Shown here: positions 9,108 to 18,147 of the stretch, piece after piece | How positions within the stretch are numbered: position 1 is the stretch's first letter | Layout: each line of letters opens with the position of its first letter | Assembly (NCBI GenBank): GCA_030148745.1 | Contig: JASBSV010000005.1 | Coordinates: 27,217-91,216, forward strand | DNA: 64,000 nucleotides | Direction: 5' to 3' | DNA from: Paracoccaceae bacterium | GTDB lineage: Bacteria > Pseudomonadota > Alphaproteobacteria > Rhodobacterales > Rhodobacteraceae | The notes under the pieces: model-generated | Seen by the model: only the letters and a program-made list of their open reading frames with translations | Told to the model about the DNA's origin: nothing | Database searches by the model: none | Program-made: the position numbers and the translations under genes

Positions 9108-9256
9108 GGCTGGTCTCCTGGCTTGCGGGTCGATGCGTCTCGTCGCCTTCCCGGGGAAATCCCCAGTGGCATTTGACGAACGCTCACCGCTAACAGTCGC
9201 GGGGGCGGCTTTGGCATCGGGCCCCTGTTTGGGTCACCTTCACCAAATTCCCATTT
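9108..9256 (-). promoter_or_regulatory. Cobalamin (AdoCbl) riboswitch upstream of cbtBA
   Basis: Minus strand reads GGGAATTTGGTG...GCCGCCCCCGCGACTGTTAGCGGTGAGCG...ATGCCACTGGGG...GGGAAGGCGACGA...CGACCCGCAAGCCAGGAGACC: the conserved cobalamin riboswitch blocks in order. Confidence 0.95.
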
Positions 9257-9509
9257 CAGTCCCAGGCGCTTTTGCGCGTGCAGGACACCATGCTGGACCA
9301 TTTGCCGTGCAACGGGCCGTCCCGTCAAGGCGCTAAGCGACATCTCATGTATTGAAAACGCACCAGCTAGGACCTGATAGACGGCGAAAAACCGCATATA
9401 TTGTGGATAACTGTGCCTCGTACGCCATATAGTGGGTTTCCTTCGTTGACTCAAAGCCTGTGGCGCAAGACAGTTATGGCTACCCAGAATCAACCGTGAG
9501 CAGCCGCTG

Positions 9510-12500
9510 GTGCGTTTCTCAAAGCTCAGACTCAATGGCTTCAAAAGCTTTGTCGATCCAACCGATCTGATTATCGCGGATGGGTTGACCGGCGTCGTCG
9601 GGCCGAACGGTTGCGGCAAGTCCAATCTTTTGGAGGCGTTGCGCTGGGTGATGGGGGAAAACCGCGCCTCGGCGATGCGCGGTGGCGGGATGGAGGATGT
9701 GATCTTTGCCGGTGCCTCCAGCAGACCGGCCCGTAACTTTGCCGAAGTCGTGGTGACCATCGACAATTCAGATCGCCTTGCGCCGCCGGGGTTTAATGAT
9801 GACGACACGCTGGAAATCGTGCGACGGATCACCCGCGACGCCGGATCGGCCTATAAGGCCAATTCCAAGGACATGCGCGCGCGCGACGTTCAGATGCTCT
9901 TTGCCGATGCATCGACCGGCGCGCATTCCCCCGCGCTGGTGCGGCAGGGCCAGATCAGCGAGCTGATCAACGCCAAACCCAAGGCGCGGCGCCGTATTCT
10001 GGAAGAAGCGGCAGGAATTTCAGGGCTATATCAGCGCCGGCACGAGGCCGAGCTGAAGCTGAGGGGCGCTGAGAACAACCTTTTGCGGGTCGATGACATG
10101 ATCGAGCAGCTGGCCAGCCAGCTTGCTCAGCTTGCGCGGCAGGCCCGACAGGCTGCCAGATACCGGGAAATCGGTGATGAGCTGCGGCGCTCGGAAGGGC
10201 TGCTGCTTTACCGCCGCTGGCGCGAGGCCGATCAGACCCGTCAGAGCGCCGATGAAGCGCTGACCGAGCGGATCAAATCCGCAGCCCGTGCCGAGACCGA
10301 GGCGCAGACCGCTGCCAGATCGCGCGAGGCTGCTGAAACGGCCCTTCCCCCCCTACGCGAGGAAGAGGCGATCGCCGCAGCGGTTCTTCAGCGCCTGCAG
10401 GTCCAGCGCGATACCCTGACCGATCAGGAAGCGCGGGCGGTGCAGACAATTCAGGCGCTGAGCGCGCGGATCAGCCAGATGACCCGCGATATGGAGCGCG
10501 AAGGCGGGCTTAACCGCGACGCGGGCGAGACTATCGAGAGGCTCGAATGGGAAGCGGGCGAGATTGCCAAGGCAGGCGAGGGGCACGATGCGCGCCTGAG
10601 CGAGGCGGCGGAAAAAGCGCGCGACAGCGCCGCGGCACTTCAGAAAACCGAAGACGCCCTTGCGCAGCAGACCGAGGATATGGCGCGGCTGGCGGCGCGC
10701 CACCAATCGGCGCAGCGGTTAAGCGCCGATGCCGAAACCACCTTGTCGCGCAATCAGAGCGAAGCGGAAACCGCGCGCCGGTCGGCAGAGGCCGCCGCCC
10801 AGGCGGTCGCCCAGGCCGAGGCGGCATTTGAGCAGGCCACGTCGACACTGGCGCAGGCCTCGGCTGATGCCGAAGCCGCCGAGAAAGCGCTGGTCGCAGC
10901 GGATATGGCGCGCGAAGAGGCGCAGGCTCGCGAGGCCGACGCCCGCGCCGAAAGATCCGAGGCTGATGGCGAAGCCAATGCGCTGCGGGCCGAGGTTGCG
11001 GCGCTGGCCAAACTGGTTCAGCGCGAGGACAGCGAGGGCGGGCAGGTTCTGGACCGGGTGCAGGTCCGCCCCGGATATGAAAAGGCGCTGGGCGCAGCGC
11101 TGGCCGATGATCTCAAGGCGCCCGAAGTTGACGACGGCGCCGCCTCGGGCTGGGTTCAGCTGGCCAGCTATGGCGATGCCGCCGGCTTGCCTCAGGGCGC
11201 CACGCCGCTGTCAAATTTCGTCACTGTGCCCGGGGTTCTGGCGCGGCGCATCGCTCAGGTGGGTCTGGTCGATGCGGCAGAGGGAGCGCGGCTTCAGGCC
11301 GCTTTGCGCCCCGGTCAGCGACTGGTTTCTATCGAGGGGGATCTTTGGCGTTGGGACGGGTTCCGCGCTGGCGCCGAGGATGCGCCAAGCGCTGCAGCGC
11401 TGCGGCTGCAGCAGCTTAACCGGCTGGTTGAGCTTAAACGTGATCTTGAGGATGCCGCGGCCCGTGCCGACGGCGCGCGGCAGGCCCATGAGGTTTTGAC
11501 CGGCCGGCTTCAGGAACTGACCCTCGCCGATCAGGCCGCGCGCGCCGCCCGCCGCGATGCTGACCGTCTGGTGACCGAGGTCAGCCGCAGCCTGTCGCGG
11601 GCCGAGGCGGACCGGAATATTTCGGCAGGCAAACTGGAATCCCTGCACCTTGCCGTGGCCCGCCATGACGAAGAGGCATCGGCAGCGGCCGAGCGTTTGG
11701 CCGAGGCCAAGGCGGCGGCGGACGAGCTGCCCGATCTGTCGCAGGCCCGGCAAAAGGTTGAAAGCGCCAAATCGGATGTCGAACTGGCGCGAAGCGACAT
11801 GCTGGCGGCCAGATCGGCGCATGACGAATTGCGCCGTCAGGGCGAGGCGCGGCTCAAACGTTCGCAGGAGATCGTCAAAGAGATCAGCGGCTGGCGTCAT
11901 CGGCTGGAAACGGCTGAGACGCGAATTTCCGAATTGGCCGAACGCAAGGCAGCCTCGGAAGAGGAACTGACGCGCGCCGAAGCCGCCCCTGATGAGATCG
12001 CCGCCGAGCGGGCAAAGCTTTCAGGGGCCATTGACGAGGCCGAGGCGCGCCGGAGCAAGGCCGCCGATGCGCTTGCCCAGGCGGAAGAGGCGCGGCGCAA
12101 GGCGGTCGATGCCGAGCGCGAGGCAGAGCGCGCCGCATCCGAGGCCCGCGAGGTCCGTGCCCGCGCCGAAGCCCGCGCCGAAGCGGCGCGCGAAACCGTT
12201 GCCGCCGCCGCCGAACGCATCCGCGAAGATCTTGAGGTTGAGCCGGCCGCCCTGCTGGAGAAACTTGGCGAAGATCCCGAAAAAATGCCCCCCGTCGATA
12301 CTCTGGAGGCCGAGGTTCTGCGACTGCGCCGCCAGCGTGACGCGCTGGGCGCGGTCAACCTCAGAGCCGAAGAGGACGCCGAAGAGGTATCGCAGGAGCA
12401 CATCGCGCTGACCACCGAGAAACAGGATCTTGAAGAGGCCATTCGCACCCTTCGCACCGGGATTGCAAATCTGAACCGTGAAGGGCGCGAGCGTCTGCTC

Positions 12501-12965
12501 AATGCCTTCGATCAGGTCAATGCCAGCTTTGGAACGCTGTTCACACATCTTTTCGGGGGCGGCGAGGCCAAGCTTGTCCTTGTCGAAAGCGACGATCCGC
12601 TGGAAGCCGGACTTGAGATCATGTGCCAGCCGCCGGGCAAGAAATTGTCAACGCTGAGCCTTTTGTCGGGCGGTGAGCAGACCCTGACGGCGCTGGCGCT
12701 GATCTTTGCGGTCTTTCTGGCCAACCCCGCACCGATCTGCGTTCTCGACGAGGTGGATGCGCCGCTGGATGACGCCAATGTCACCCGGTTCTGCGATCTT
12801 CTGGACGAGATGACGCGCCGCACGCAAACCCGGTTTCTGATCATCACCCACCACGCGATCACTATGTCGCGGATGGATCGGCTGTTTGGGGTCACCATGG
12901 CCGAACTGGGTGTCAGTCAGCTTGTTTCGGTCGATCTGAAAAAAGCCGAGGCGATGGTGGCCTGA
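9510..12965 (+). CDS. smc: Chromosome segregation protein SMC
   Basis: N-terminal LNGFKSFVDPTDL...GPNGCGKSNLLEALRWVMGE; coiled coils; C-terminal LSLLSGGEQTLTALALIFAVF...VLDEVDAPLDDANV. GTG start. Confidence 0.96.
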   Translation: MRFSKLRLNGFKSFVDPTDLIIADGLTGVVGPNGCGKSNLLEALRWVMGENRASAMRGGGMEDVIFAGASSRPARNFAEVVVTIDNSDRLAPPGFNDDDTLEIVRRITRDAGSAYKANSKDMRARDVQMLFADASTGAHSPALVRQGQISELINAKPKARRRILEEAAGISGLYQRRHEAELKLRGAENNLLRVDDMIEQLASQLAQLARQARQAARYREIGDELRRSEGLLLYRRWREADQTRQSADEALTERIKSAARAETEAQTAARSREAAETALPPLREEEAIAAAVLQRLQVQRDTLTDQEARAVQTIQALSARISQMTRDMEREGGLNRDAGETIERLEWEAGEIAKAGEGHDARLSEAAEKARDSAAALQKTEDALAQQTEDMARLAARHQSAQRLSADAETTLSRNQSEAETARRSAEAAAQAVAQAEAAFEQATSTLAQASADAEAAEKALVAADMAREEAQAREADARAERSEADGEANALRAEVAALAKLVQREDSEGGQVLDRVQVRPGYEKALGAALADDLKAPEVDDGAASGWVQLASYGDAAGLPQGATPLSNFVTVPGVLARRIAQVGLVDAAEGARLQAALRPGQRLVSIEGDLWRWDGFRAGAEDAPSAAALRLQQLNRLVELKRDLEDAAARADGARQAHEVLTGRLQELTLADQAARAARRDADRLVTEVSRSLSRAEADRNISAGKLESLHLAVARHDEEASAAAERLAEAKAAADELPDLSQARQKVESAKSDVELARSDMLAARSAHDELRRQGEARLKRSQEIVKEISGWRHRLETAETRISELAERKAASEEELTRAEAAPDEIAAERAKLSGAIDEAEARRSKAADALAQAEEARRKAVDAEREAERAASEAREVRARAEARAEAARETVAAAAERIREDLEVEPAALLEKLGEDPEKMPPVDTLEAEVLRLRRQRDALGAVNLRAEEDAEEVSQEHIALTTEKQDLEEAIRTLRTGIANLNREGRERLLNAFDQVNASFGTLFTHLFGGGEAKLVLVESDDPLEAGLEIMCQPPGKKLSTLSLLSGGEQTLTALALIFAVFLANPAPICVLDEVDAPLDDANVTRFCDLLDEMTRRTQTRFLIITHHAITMSRMDRLFGVTMAELGVSQLVSVDLKKAEAMVA

Positions 12966-13070
12966 CCCAAAGGCAATGCCTGCGGCATTATCCTGCCTCT
13001 CCCCGTTTTTGGGGTTATTACAACGGGCCCCGCCGCCGGGCCCATCGACGCTCTGCCGCTGTGACGGCGG

Positions 13071-14249
13071 TTAGAGGGCCTTCAACAGTTGCCGCGTTGG
13101 CCAGGCGTCGGCGGGAAGGCCAAGACGGATCTGTTCCTTTTGCACCGCCGCGCGGGTTCTGGCTCCCAGAATGCCGTCGATCTTGCCAACGTCGTGACCG
13201 CGAGCAGCCAGCTTTTTCTGCAGCGATTTCATCTGCGCCGCACTAAGCGCCGGATCGGGCGAGCCGGGCGAGAATACATCGGCGCCCGACAGGCGCGTGG
13301 CGAAATAGGCGGCCGTGGTGACATAGACAAAGCTTTGGTTCCACTCGAAAAAGACGCGAAAGTTCGGATAGGCCAGAAACGCCGGGCCCTTACGCCCCTG
13401 CGGCAGAATGACCGAGGCTTTCAGGCCGGTCCCCGCAAGTTTGCCGCTTTTGGCGCGGACCCCTCGCTGCGCCCATTGTCCAACGCTGAGACTGTTGTCG
13501 AGGCCGGTCCGCGACCAGTCAAGGTTCGCGGGCACCGTGATCTCCTGCAGCCAAGGCTCATTCGGACGCCAGCCCAGCGAGCGCAGCATCCTGGCGCCCG
13601 AGGTCAGCGCGTCGGGCGGCGAGGTTTTCATATCGACCCTGCCGTTGCCATCGGCATCGACACCGTTTTCAAGGATGTCCCCGGGCAGCATCTGAACCAT
13701 GCCAATCTCGCCTGCCCACGCGCCTGTCGTCCGCGCCGGATCGAACGAGCCCTGCTCATAAAGCGTGAGCGCGGCAAAGACCTGCGGCTGGAAAAGCTGT
13801 GGCCGGCGGCAGTCGTGGGCCAGCGTCATCAGCGAATTGAGCGTATTGAAATCGCCCTGAACCGCACCGAAGTCGGTCTCAAGTCCCCAGAAGGCCAGCA
13901 AGACGCCACGAGGTACGCCATACTCCCTTTCGATGCCATCAAACAGGCTGTCCCATTTCTTGGCATTGCGGCGGCCGTTGATGATTCGGTTTTTGCTGAT
14001 GATCCGGCGCGAGAACTCGGTAAAATTCATCTGAAAGATGCCCTGCGCCCGGTCGGCCCTGAGGGTTTTGGGGTCTTGCCGCACGCCGGCAAAAAATGAC
14101 CGGACCGCTTTTTGCGAGTGCCCCTGAGTGATGGCCTGCTGTTTCATGTCCTCGACAAAGCGGGCAAAGCTCCCGCCGCAGCGGATTTCGGCCGTTGCAA
14201 GGGTAGAAGAGGCGACAAGAGCAACAACGGCAGCCGGAAGAATATGCAT
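13071..14249 (-). CDS. Lytic murein transglycosylase (MltB-like) with C-terminal peptidoglycan-binding domain
   Basis: Signal peptide; YGVPRGVLLAFWGLETDFG; GEIGMVQMLPGDILENGVD; C-terminal PG-binding repeat LSAAQMKSLQKKLAARGHDVGKIDGILGARTRAAV. Confidence 0.9.
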   Translation of the reverse strand: MHILPAAVVALVASSTLATAEIRCGGSFARFVEDMKQQAITQGHSQKAVRSFFAGVRQDPKTLRADRAQGIFQMNFTEFSRRIISKNRIINGRRNAKKWDSLFDGIEREYGVPRGVLLAFWGLETDFGAVQGDFNTLNSLMTLAHDCRRPQLFQPQVFAALTLYEQGSFDPARTTGAWAGEIGMVQMLPGDILENGVDADGNGRVDMKTSPPDALTSGARMLRSLGWRPNEPWLQEITVPANLDWSRTGLDNSLSVGQWAQRGVRAKSGKLAGTGLKASVILPQGRKGPAFLAYPNFRVFFEWNQSFVYVTTAAYFATRLSGADVFSPGSPDPALSAAQMKSLQKKLAARGHDVGKIDGILGARTRAAVQKEQIRLGLPADAWPTRQLLKAL

Positions 14250-14302
14250 TAATTGAACCTTTCAAGTTCGGGATAAACGCAAAACGCGACCTGCCGGTTC
14301 CC

Positions 14303-15220
14303 TTAGCCAAAGATTATCGGAAAAAACAAAAGCGCGCCAAACATGGCCCAGACCCGCCAAAGGAAAAGAACAGCCCGGTCAATGTCATTGGCGCCTATCT
14401 GATGCGCGCCGTCAGGGTTGACGAAGGCAAAATCGCGCATCTGGCCCTCATAACTGCGCGGCCCGGACAGGGCGACGTCAAGGGCGCGGGCAAAGGCCGC
14501 CTCGGGCCACCCGGCATTGGGAGAACGGTGACGGCGCGCATCTCTTGCGATCGCCCGCAGATCGGAAAACCGGCCCGTCAGTAGGATGACAAAAAGCGCG
14601 GTTAGTCGCGCCGGTATCCAGTTGAGCAGGTCGTCGAACCGCGCCGATGCCCAGCCGAAATCGCCATGCCGTTCGGTTTTATAGCCGATCATGCTGTCGG
14701 CGGTGTTGGTGACCTTATAGACCATCAGCCCCGGAAGCCCCAGCAGAAGGAACCAGAAGGCCGGCGCGATAACACCGTCCGAGAGGTTTTCGGCGGCAGA
14801 TTCAATAGCCGATCGTGCAACGCCCGCTTCGTCCAGTGCCGCGGTGTCGCGCCCGACGATACGCGCCACCGCGCGCCGTCCTTCGGGCACGGACAGCCGC
14901 AGGGCCTTGGCGACGCTTTGCACATGCTGAACCAGACTGCGTTGAGCCAGAAGGATTGCGGCGATAAGGACCTGAAGGATTGGGCCACCGGGCAGCGCGG
15001 CGACGAGGGCTCCAATGCTCCAGCCGCCGACGACCAAAAGGGTGAGCGCCGCCAGCCCCGCGAATTTGCGATGCCGCCCCTTGTTCCAGTTGCGATCCAT
15101 CCAGCCGATGATCCGGCCCATCACGATTGCCGGATGCGGCAAGCGCGACCAGAGCCATTGCGGCTCACCGGCCAGCGCATCAAGCAGCATGGCCAGCAAA
15201 AGCAGGCTGGCGGTGGTCAC
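14303..15220 (-). CDS. cbiB: Adenosylcobinamide-phosphate synthase (CbiB/CobD)
   Basis: [92 protein letters not shown]. Confidence 0.93.
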   Translation of the reverse strand: MTTASLLLLAMLLDALAGEPQWLWSRLPHPAIVMGRIIGWMDRNWNKGRHRKFAGLAALTLLVVGGWSIGALVAALPGGPILQVLIAAILLAQRSLVQHVQSVAKALRLSVPEGRRAVARIVGRDTAALDEAGVARSAIESAAENLSDGVIAPAFWFLLLGLPGLMVYKVTNTADSMIGYKTERHGDFGWASARFDDLLNWIPARLTALFVILLTGRFSDLRAIARDARRHRSPNAGWPEAAFARALDVALSGPRSYEGQMRDFAFVNPDGAHQIGANDIDRAVLFLWRVWAMFGALLFFPIIFG

Positions 15221-16182
15221 AGCGCGCCCGCCAGTCGGGCCCAGTCATCGGGCGTTCCGGGCAGGCCCAGCCGTAGCCAGCGGTCTGAATAGGGAAAGAG
15301 CCGCGACCAGATGTGGGCGCGGCCAAGGCGTTGCTGCCACTCGGCGGCGCTGCCTACGTCGTAAAGACGAAAAAGGCTGGTGCCACCGACCAGTGTGGCC
15401 CCTTTTGACGTCATGATCCCATCAAGCCGGCCAGCGTCCGCCATCAGCCTTTTGCGCGTCTCTTCCGCCCAGGCGAAATCGCTTAGCGCCGCACGCCCGA
15501 TTTCAAGCGCTGGCCCCGAAACCGGCCATGGGCCCAGATGTTGTCCTAACGCTTCGACAAGCTCGGGATCGCCGATCACGAAGCCCAGACGCAGCCCCGC
15601 CAGCCCCCAAAACTTTCCAAAGCTCTTGAGCAGGAGTACGCCCGGCCGCCCTGCCAGATCAGCAAGGCTGTTTTCCGGCGCGACGTCGCAAAAGCTTTCG
15701 TCGATCACGCTTAGCTGCGCCGGGGCAAGCGCAGCGCGATCCCACAGGCGGCCATCGGGATTGTTGGGATGCACCACGACACGGTTGACCGCCCCGGCGT
15801 CGATATACCAGCCGGCCGCGCGAAATGCGGCCTCATGCTCGTTATAGGTGGGGCCGGGAATGTCGATGCTGCTCCGAGCTACAAGCCGCGGGATCGCGGC
15901 GATTGCCGCCGAAAGCCCCGGAACCGCCAAGATCGCGGCCTCTGTCGGTGGTTGCCAGAACTGGCGCGCAGCATCGATCAGCGCGTGCTGGGCATCAGCG
16001 CAAGGAAGCGCCGCCCAGGCCCGGGCCGAGACCTCGGGCACCCGAAAGGGCAGGGGGTTGATCCCTGTGGACAGGTCCAGCCAGTCGCCGGCAGCGCCGC
16101 CAAAGCGCGCCATCGCCGAGGCCAGATCGCCACCATGGTCCCGAATGGTGTCGCGCGTGCCGGATGTCGATTTTGTGGCCAC
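15217..16182 (-). CDS. cobC: Threonine-phosphate decarboxylase (CobC/CobD type)
   Basis: [67 protein letters not shown] start at 16182 preceded by AGGAG. Confidence 0.9.
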   Translation of the reverse strand: MATKSTSGTRDTIRDHGGDLASAMARFGGAAGDWLDLSTGINPLPFRVPEVSARAWAALPCADAQHALIDAARQFWQPPTEAAILAVPGLSAAIAAIPRLVARSSIDIPGPTYNEHEAAFRAAGWYIDAGAVNRVVVHPNNPDGRLWDRAALAPAQLSVIDESFCDVAPENSLADLAGRPGVLLLKSFGKFWGLAGLRLGFVIGDPELVEALGQHLGPWPVSGPALEIGRAALSDFAWAEETRKRLMADAGRLDGIMTSKGATLVGGTSLFRLYDVGSAAEWQQRLGRAHIWSRLFPYSDRWLRLGLPGTPDDWARLAGAL

Positions 16183-16356
16183 TGAAAACTCCTTTCGCTC
16201 ATCAAGCGGAATTCGGCCGAATTGGCAACCGGCAAGCAATTGTTAACGGAAGTTAGGGATATATTAACGTTTCGTTAGCTATTCTGAACAGAGAAGCGGA
16301 TTGCCGACAGAGGGCGCATATCATGCCCCTGATTGCTGCAATCCTGCGGAGGTTGA

Positions 16357-16719
16357 ATGCACGTATTGATTGTCGAAACGGATCCCGATCTGGGCGGGCT
16401 CTGGGCGCGCCACCTGGATCGCGCGGGCGCCCGGGTATCGCTTGCCGCGACCCAGGCCGCCGCGATCGGTCTTCTACGCTCGGAAGCGATCGACGTGATC
16501 GTACTGGACCTTATGCTGGGCCGGGGCAGTGCCTTTGCAATTGCTGATTTCGCAAGCTATCGCCAGCCCGCCGCGCGCATCATCTTTGTCACCAACACGA
16601 CGTTTTTCTCGGACGGGTCGATCTTTCGGCATATCCCGAACGCCTGCGCCTTTGTTCAGTCGCGCACCCCACCCGATGATCTGGCCGCGCTTGTGGAACA
16701 TTACGGCGCAACCGGCTGA
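16357..16719 (+). CDS. Stand-alone response-regulator receiver-like protein
   Basis: MHVLIVETDPDLGGLWARHL...IDVIVLDLMLGRGSAF...RIIFVTNT; receiver fold with no output domain. Confidence 0.7.
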   Translation: MHVLIVETDPDLGGLWARHLDRAGARVSLAATQAAAIGLLRSEAIDVIVLDLMLGRGSAFAIADFASYRQPAARIIFVTNTTFFSDGSIFRHIPNACAFVQSRTPPDDLAALVEHYGATG

Positions 16720-16722
16720 GCG

Positions 16723-17688
16723 TCAGATCGGTGCGTTCCAGTCCAGATCAGGGCCAATCGGGATGATCCGGCGTGGATTGATACTGTCGAGGCTGTAATA
16801 ATAGTGACGTGCGATATGGTCGAACTTCACGGTTTCGGCCACGCCGGGCCATTGATAAAGCCGCCGCGCATAACGCCACAGGTTGGGATAATCGACGATG
16901 CGGCGGCGGTTGCATTTGAAATGGGTGTGATAGACCAGATCGAACCGCGCCAAGGTCACGAACAGGCGCCAATCGACCTCGGTCAGCCGGTTGGCAACCA
17001 GAAATTCATTTGAGTGCAGCCGCTCTTCCAGCCAGTCCAGCGTTTCGAAAACCTTCGCCACCGCCTTGTCGTAAGCCGATTGGCTGTTGGCAAAACCGCA
17101 TTTATAGACGCCGTTGTTCAGGTGATGATAGATCCGCGCATTAACCTCTTCGATTTCCGGCCTCAACTCTTGCGGCCAGTAACGGTCGGAATTGCCGGTC
17201 AGCCCGTCAAAGGCGCTGTCGAACATCCGGATGATTTCCGAGGATTCGTTGGACACGATCGTCTCGCGCTTTTTGTCCCATAAAACCGGAACGGTCACCC
17301 TTGCGGTGACGCTTTTGTCGGCTCTGACATAAAGCTCGCGCAGAAATTCCGCACCATAAAGCCGATCGCCCGTAGCGCCCGGAAAAGCGCGCGAAAAGCT
17401 CCAGCCATCGGTCAGGTTGTCGGGATGAACCACCGACAGGCCGATATGATCTTTGAGGTCTTTGAGCGCCCGGAAGATCAGGGTTCTGTGCGCCCATGGG
17501 CAGGCGTAGGAGACATAAAGATGGTAGCGACCGCTTTCAGCATCAAAACCGGCCTTTCCCGAAACACCGGCCGATCCGTCGGCGGTAACCCAGTTGCGGA
17601 AAATAGTGTCGGCGCGGCGAAAGCTGCCGTCCGGCGTTTTCTTTGGCGCGTCCTCGGTACTCCAGGCACCGTTGATAAGCTGTCCCAT
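16723..17688 (-). CDS. Glutathione S-transferase family, glutathionyl-hydroquinone reductase-like
   Basis: FRRADTIFRNWV, YVSYACPWAHRTLIFRALK, VPVLWDKKRETIVSNESSEIIRMF, LTEVDWRLFVTLARFDLVYHTHFKCN. Confidence 0.92.
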   Translation of the reverse strand: MGQLINGAWSTEDAPKKTPDGSFRRADTIFRNWVTADGSAGVSGKAGFDAESGRYHLYVSYACPWAHRTLIFRALKDLKDHIGLSVVHPDNLTDGWSFSRAFPGATGDRLYGAEFLRELYVRADKSVTARVTVPVLWDKKRETIVSNESSEIIRMFDSAFDGLTGNSDRYWPQELRPEIEEVNARIYHHLNNGVYKCGFANSQSAYDKAVAKVFETLDWLEERLHSNEFLVANRLTEVDWRLFVTLARFDLVYHTHFKCNRRRIVDYPNLWRYARRLYQWPGVAETVKFDHIARHYYYSLDSINPRRIIPIGPDLDWNAPI

Positions 17689-18033
17689 TCTCCGGCTCTC
17701 CTCTGCCTGACTGCCCTTGGCGTTTCATCTCTGATTAAGCTAACCATTGTCCCCCCGACTGCGAGGTGCGATTAAGCACAGCGGCTGTGCACGCCGTCAA
17801 AGCGGCGCCGCGGGTCAGGCCCGCCCGATCCGGCAGGCCGCATTCCGAACCCGCCTTGCCGCGAACGGCATTGCGGCGTACCCGGGCGCCGCCTATAGAG
17901 GGTCCCGACGAAGCCCGAGAGGCCGGAAAGATGTGTGACGCAGGGCCGACCCATATCGGGGGCGCGGATGTCACGTCGTCAGGTGCCGCAATGCGCCTTT
18001 TTCCCGCTTTCGGCCTGACAGGAGGATCGCGGA

Positions 18034-18147
18034 ATGCGCGGCGCAGATGAATGGCCCCTTAAGGGCAGGGCGCAATGGCCTGCGGCGACCGGCGCCGCCT
18101 GGGCCCCTTGGCGCGAGGCATTTCTTTGTCAGGGGCAGGCGCGATGA
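18034..18147 (+). CDS. Putative 37-aa W-rich small protein or leader peptide translationally coupled to cbiX
   Basis: AGGAGG at 18020-18025, 8 nt before the ATG; MRGADEWPLKGRAQWPAATGAAWAPWREAFLCQGQAR; TGA overlaps the cbiX ATG (ATGA). Confidence 0.45.
   Translation: MRGADEWPLKGRAQWPAATGAAWAPWREAFLCQGQAR

Noticed and set aside
9074-9832. 252-aa minus-strand ORF spanning the smc start and riboswitch
   Set aside because: Overlaps the smc 5' end antisense and runs through the cobalamin riboswitch aptamer on the same strand, so not a plausible protein.
12966-13070. GC-rich hairpins between smc and the transglycosylase gene
   Set aside because: Short stems (AATGCC/GGCATT, GGGCCC/GGGCCC) without T-runs; not enough to call a terminator.
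13089-14099. 336-aa plus-strand ORF
   Set aside because: Antisense to the lytic transglycosylase, which has clear motifs.
17931-18050. 39-codon ORF MCDAGPTHIGGADVTSSG... before the short W-rich ORF
   Set aside because: No convincing RBS and overlaps the better-supported short ORF in another frame; kept only as part of the leader observation.
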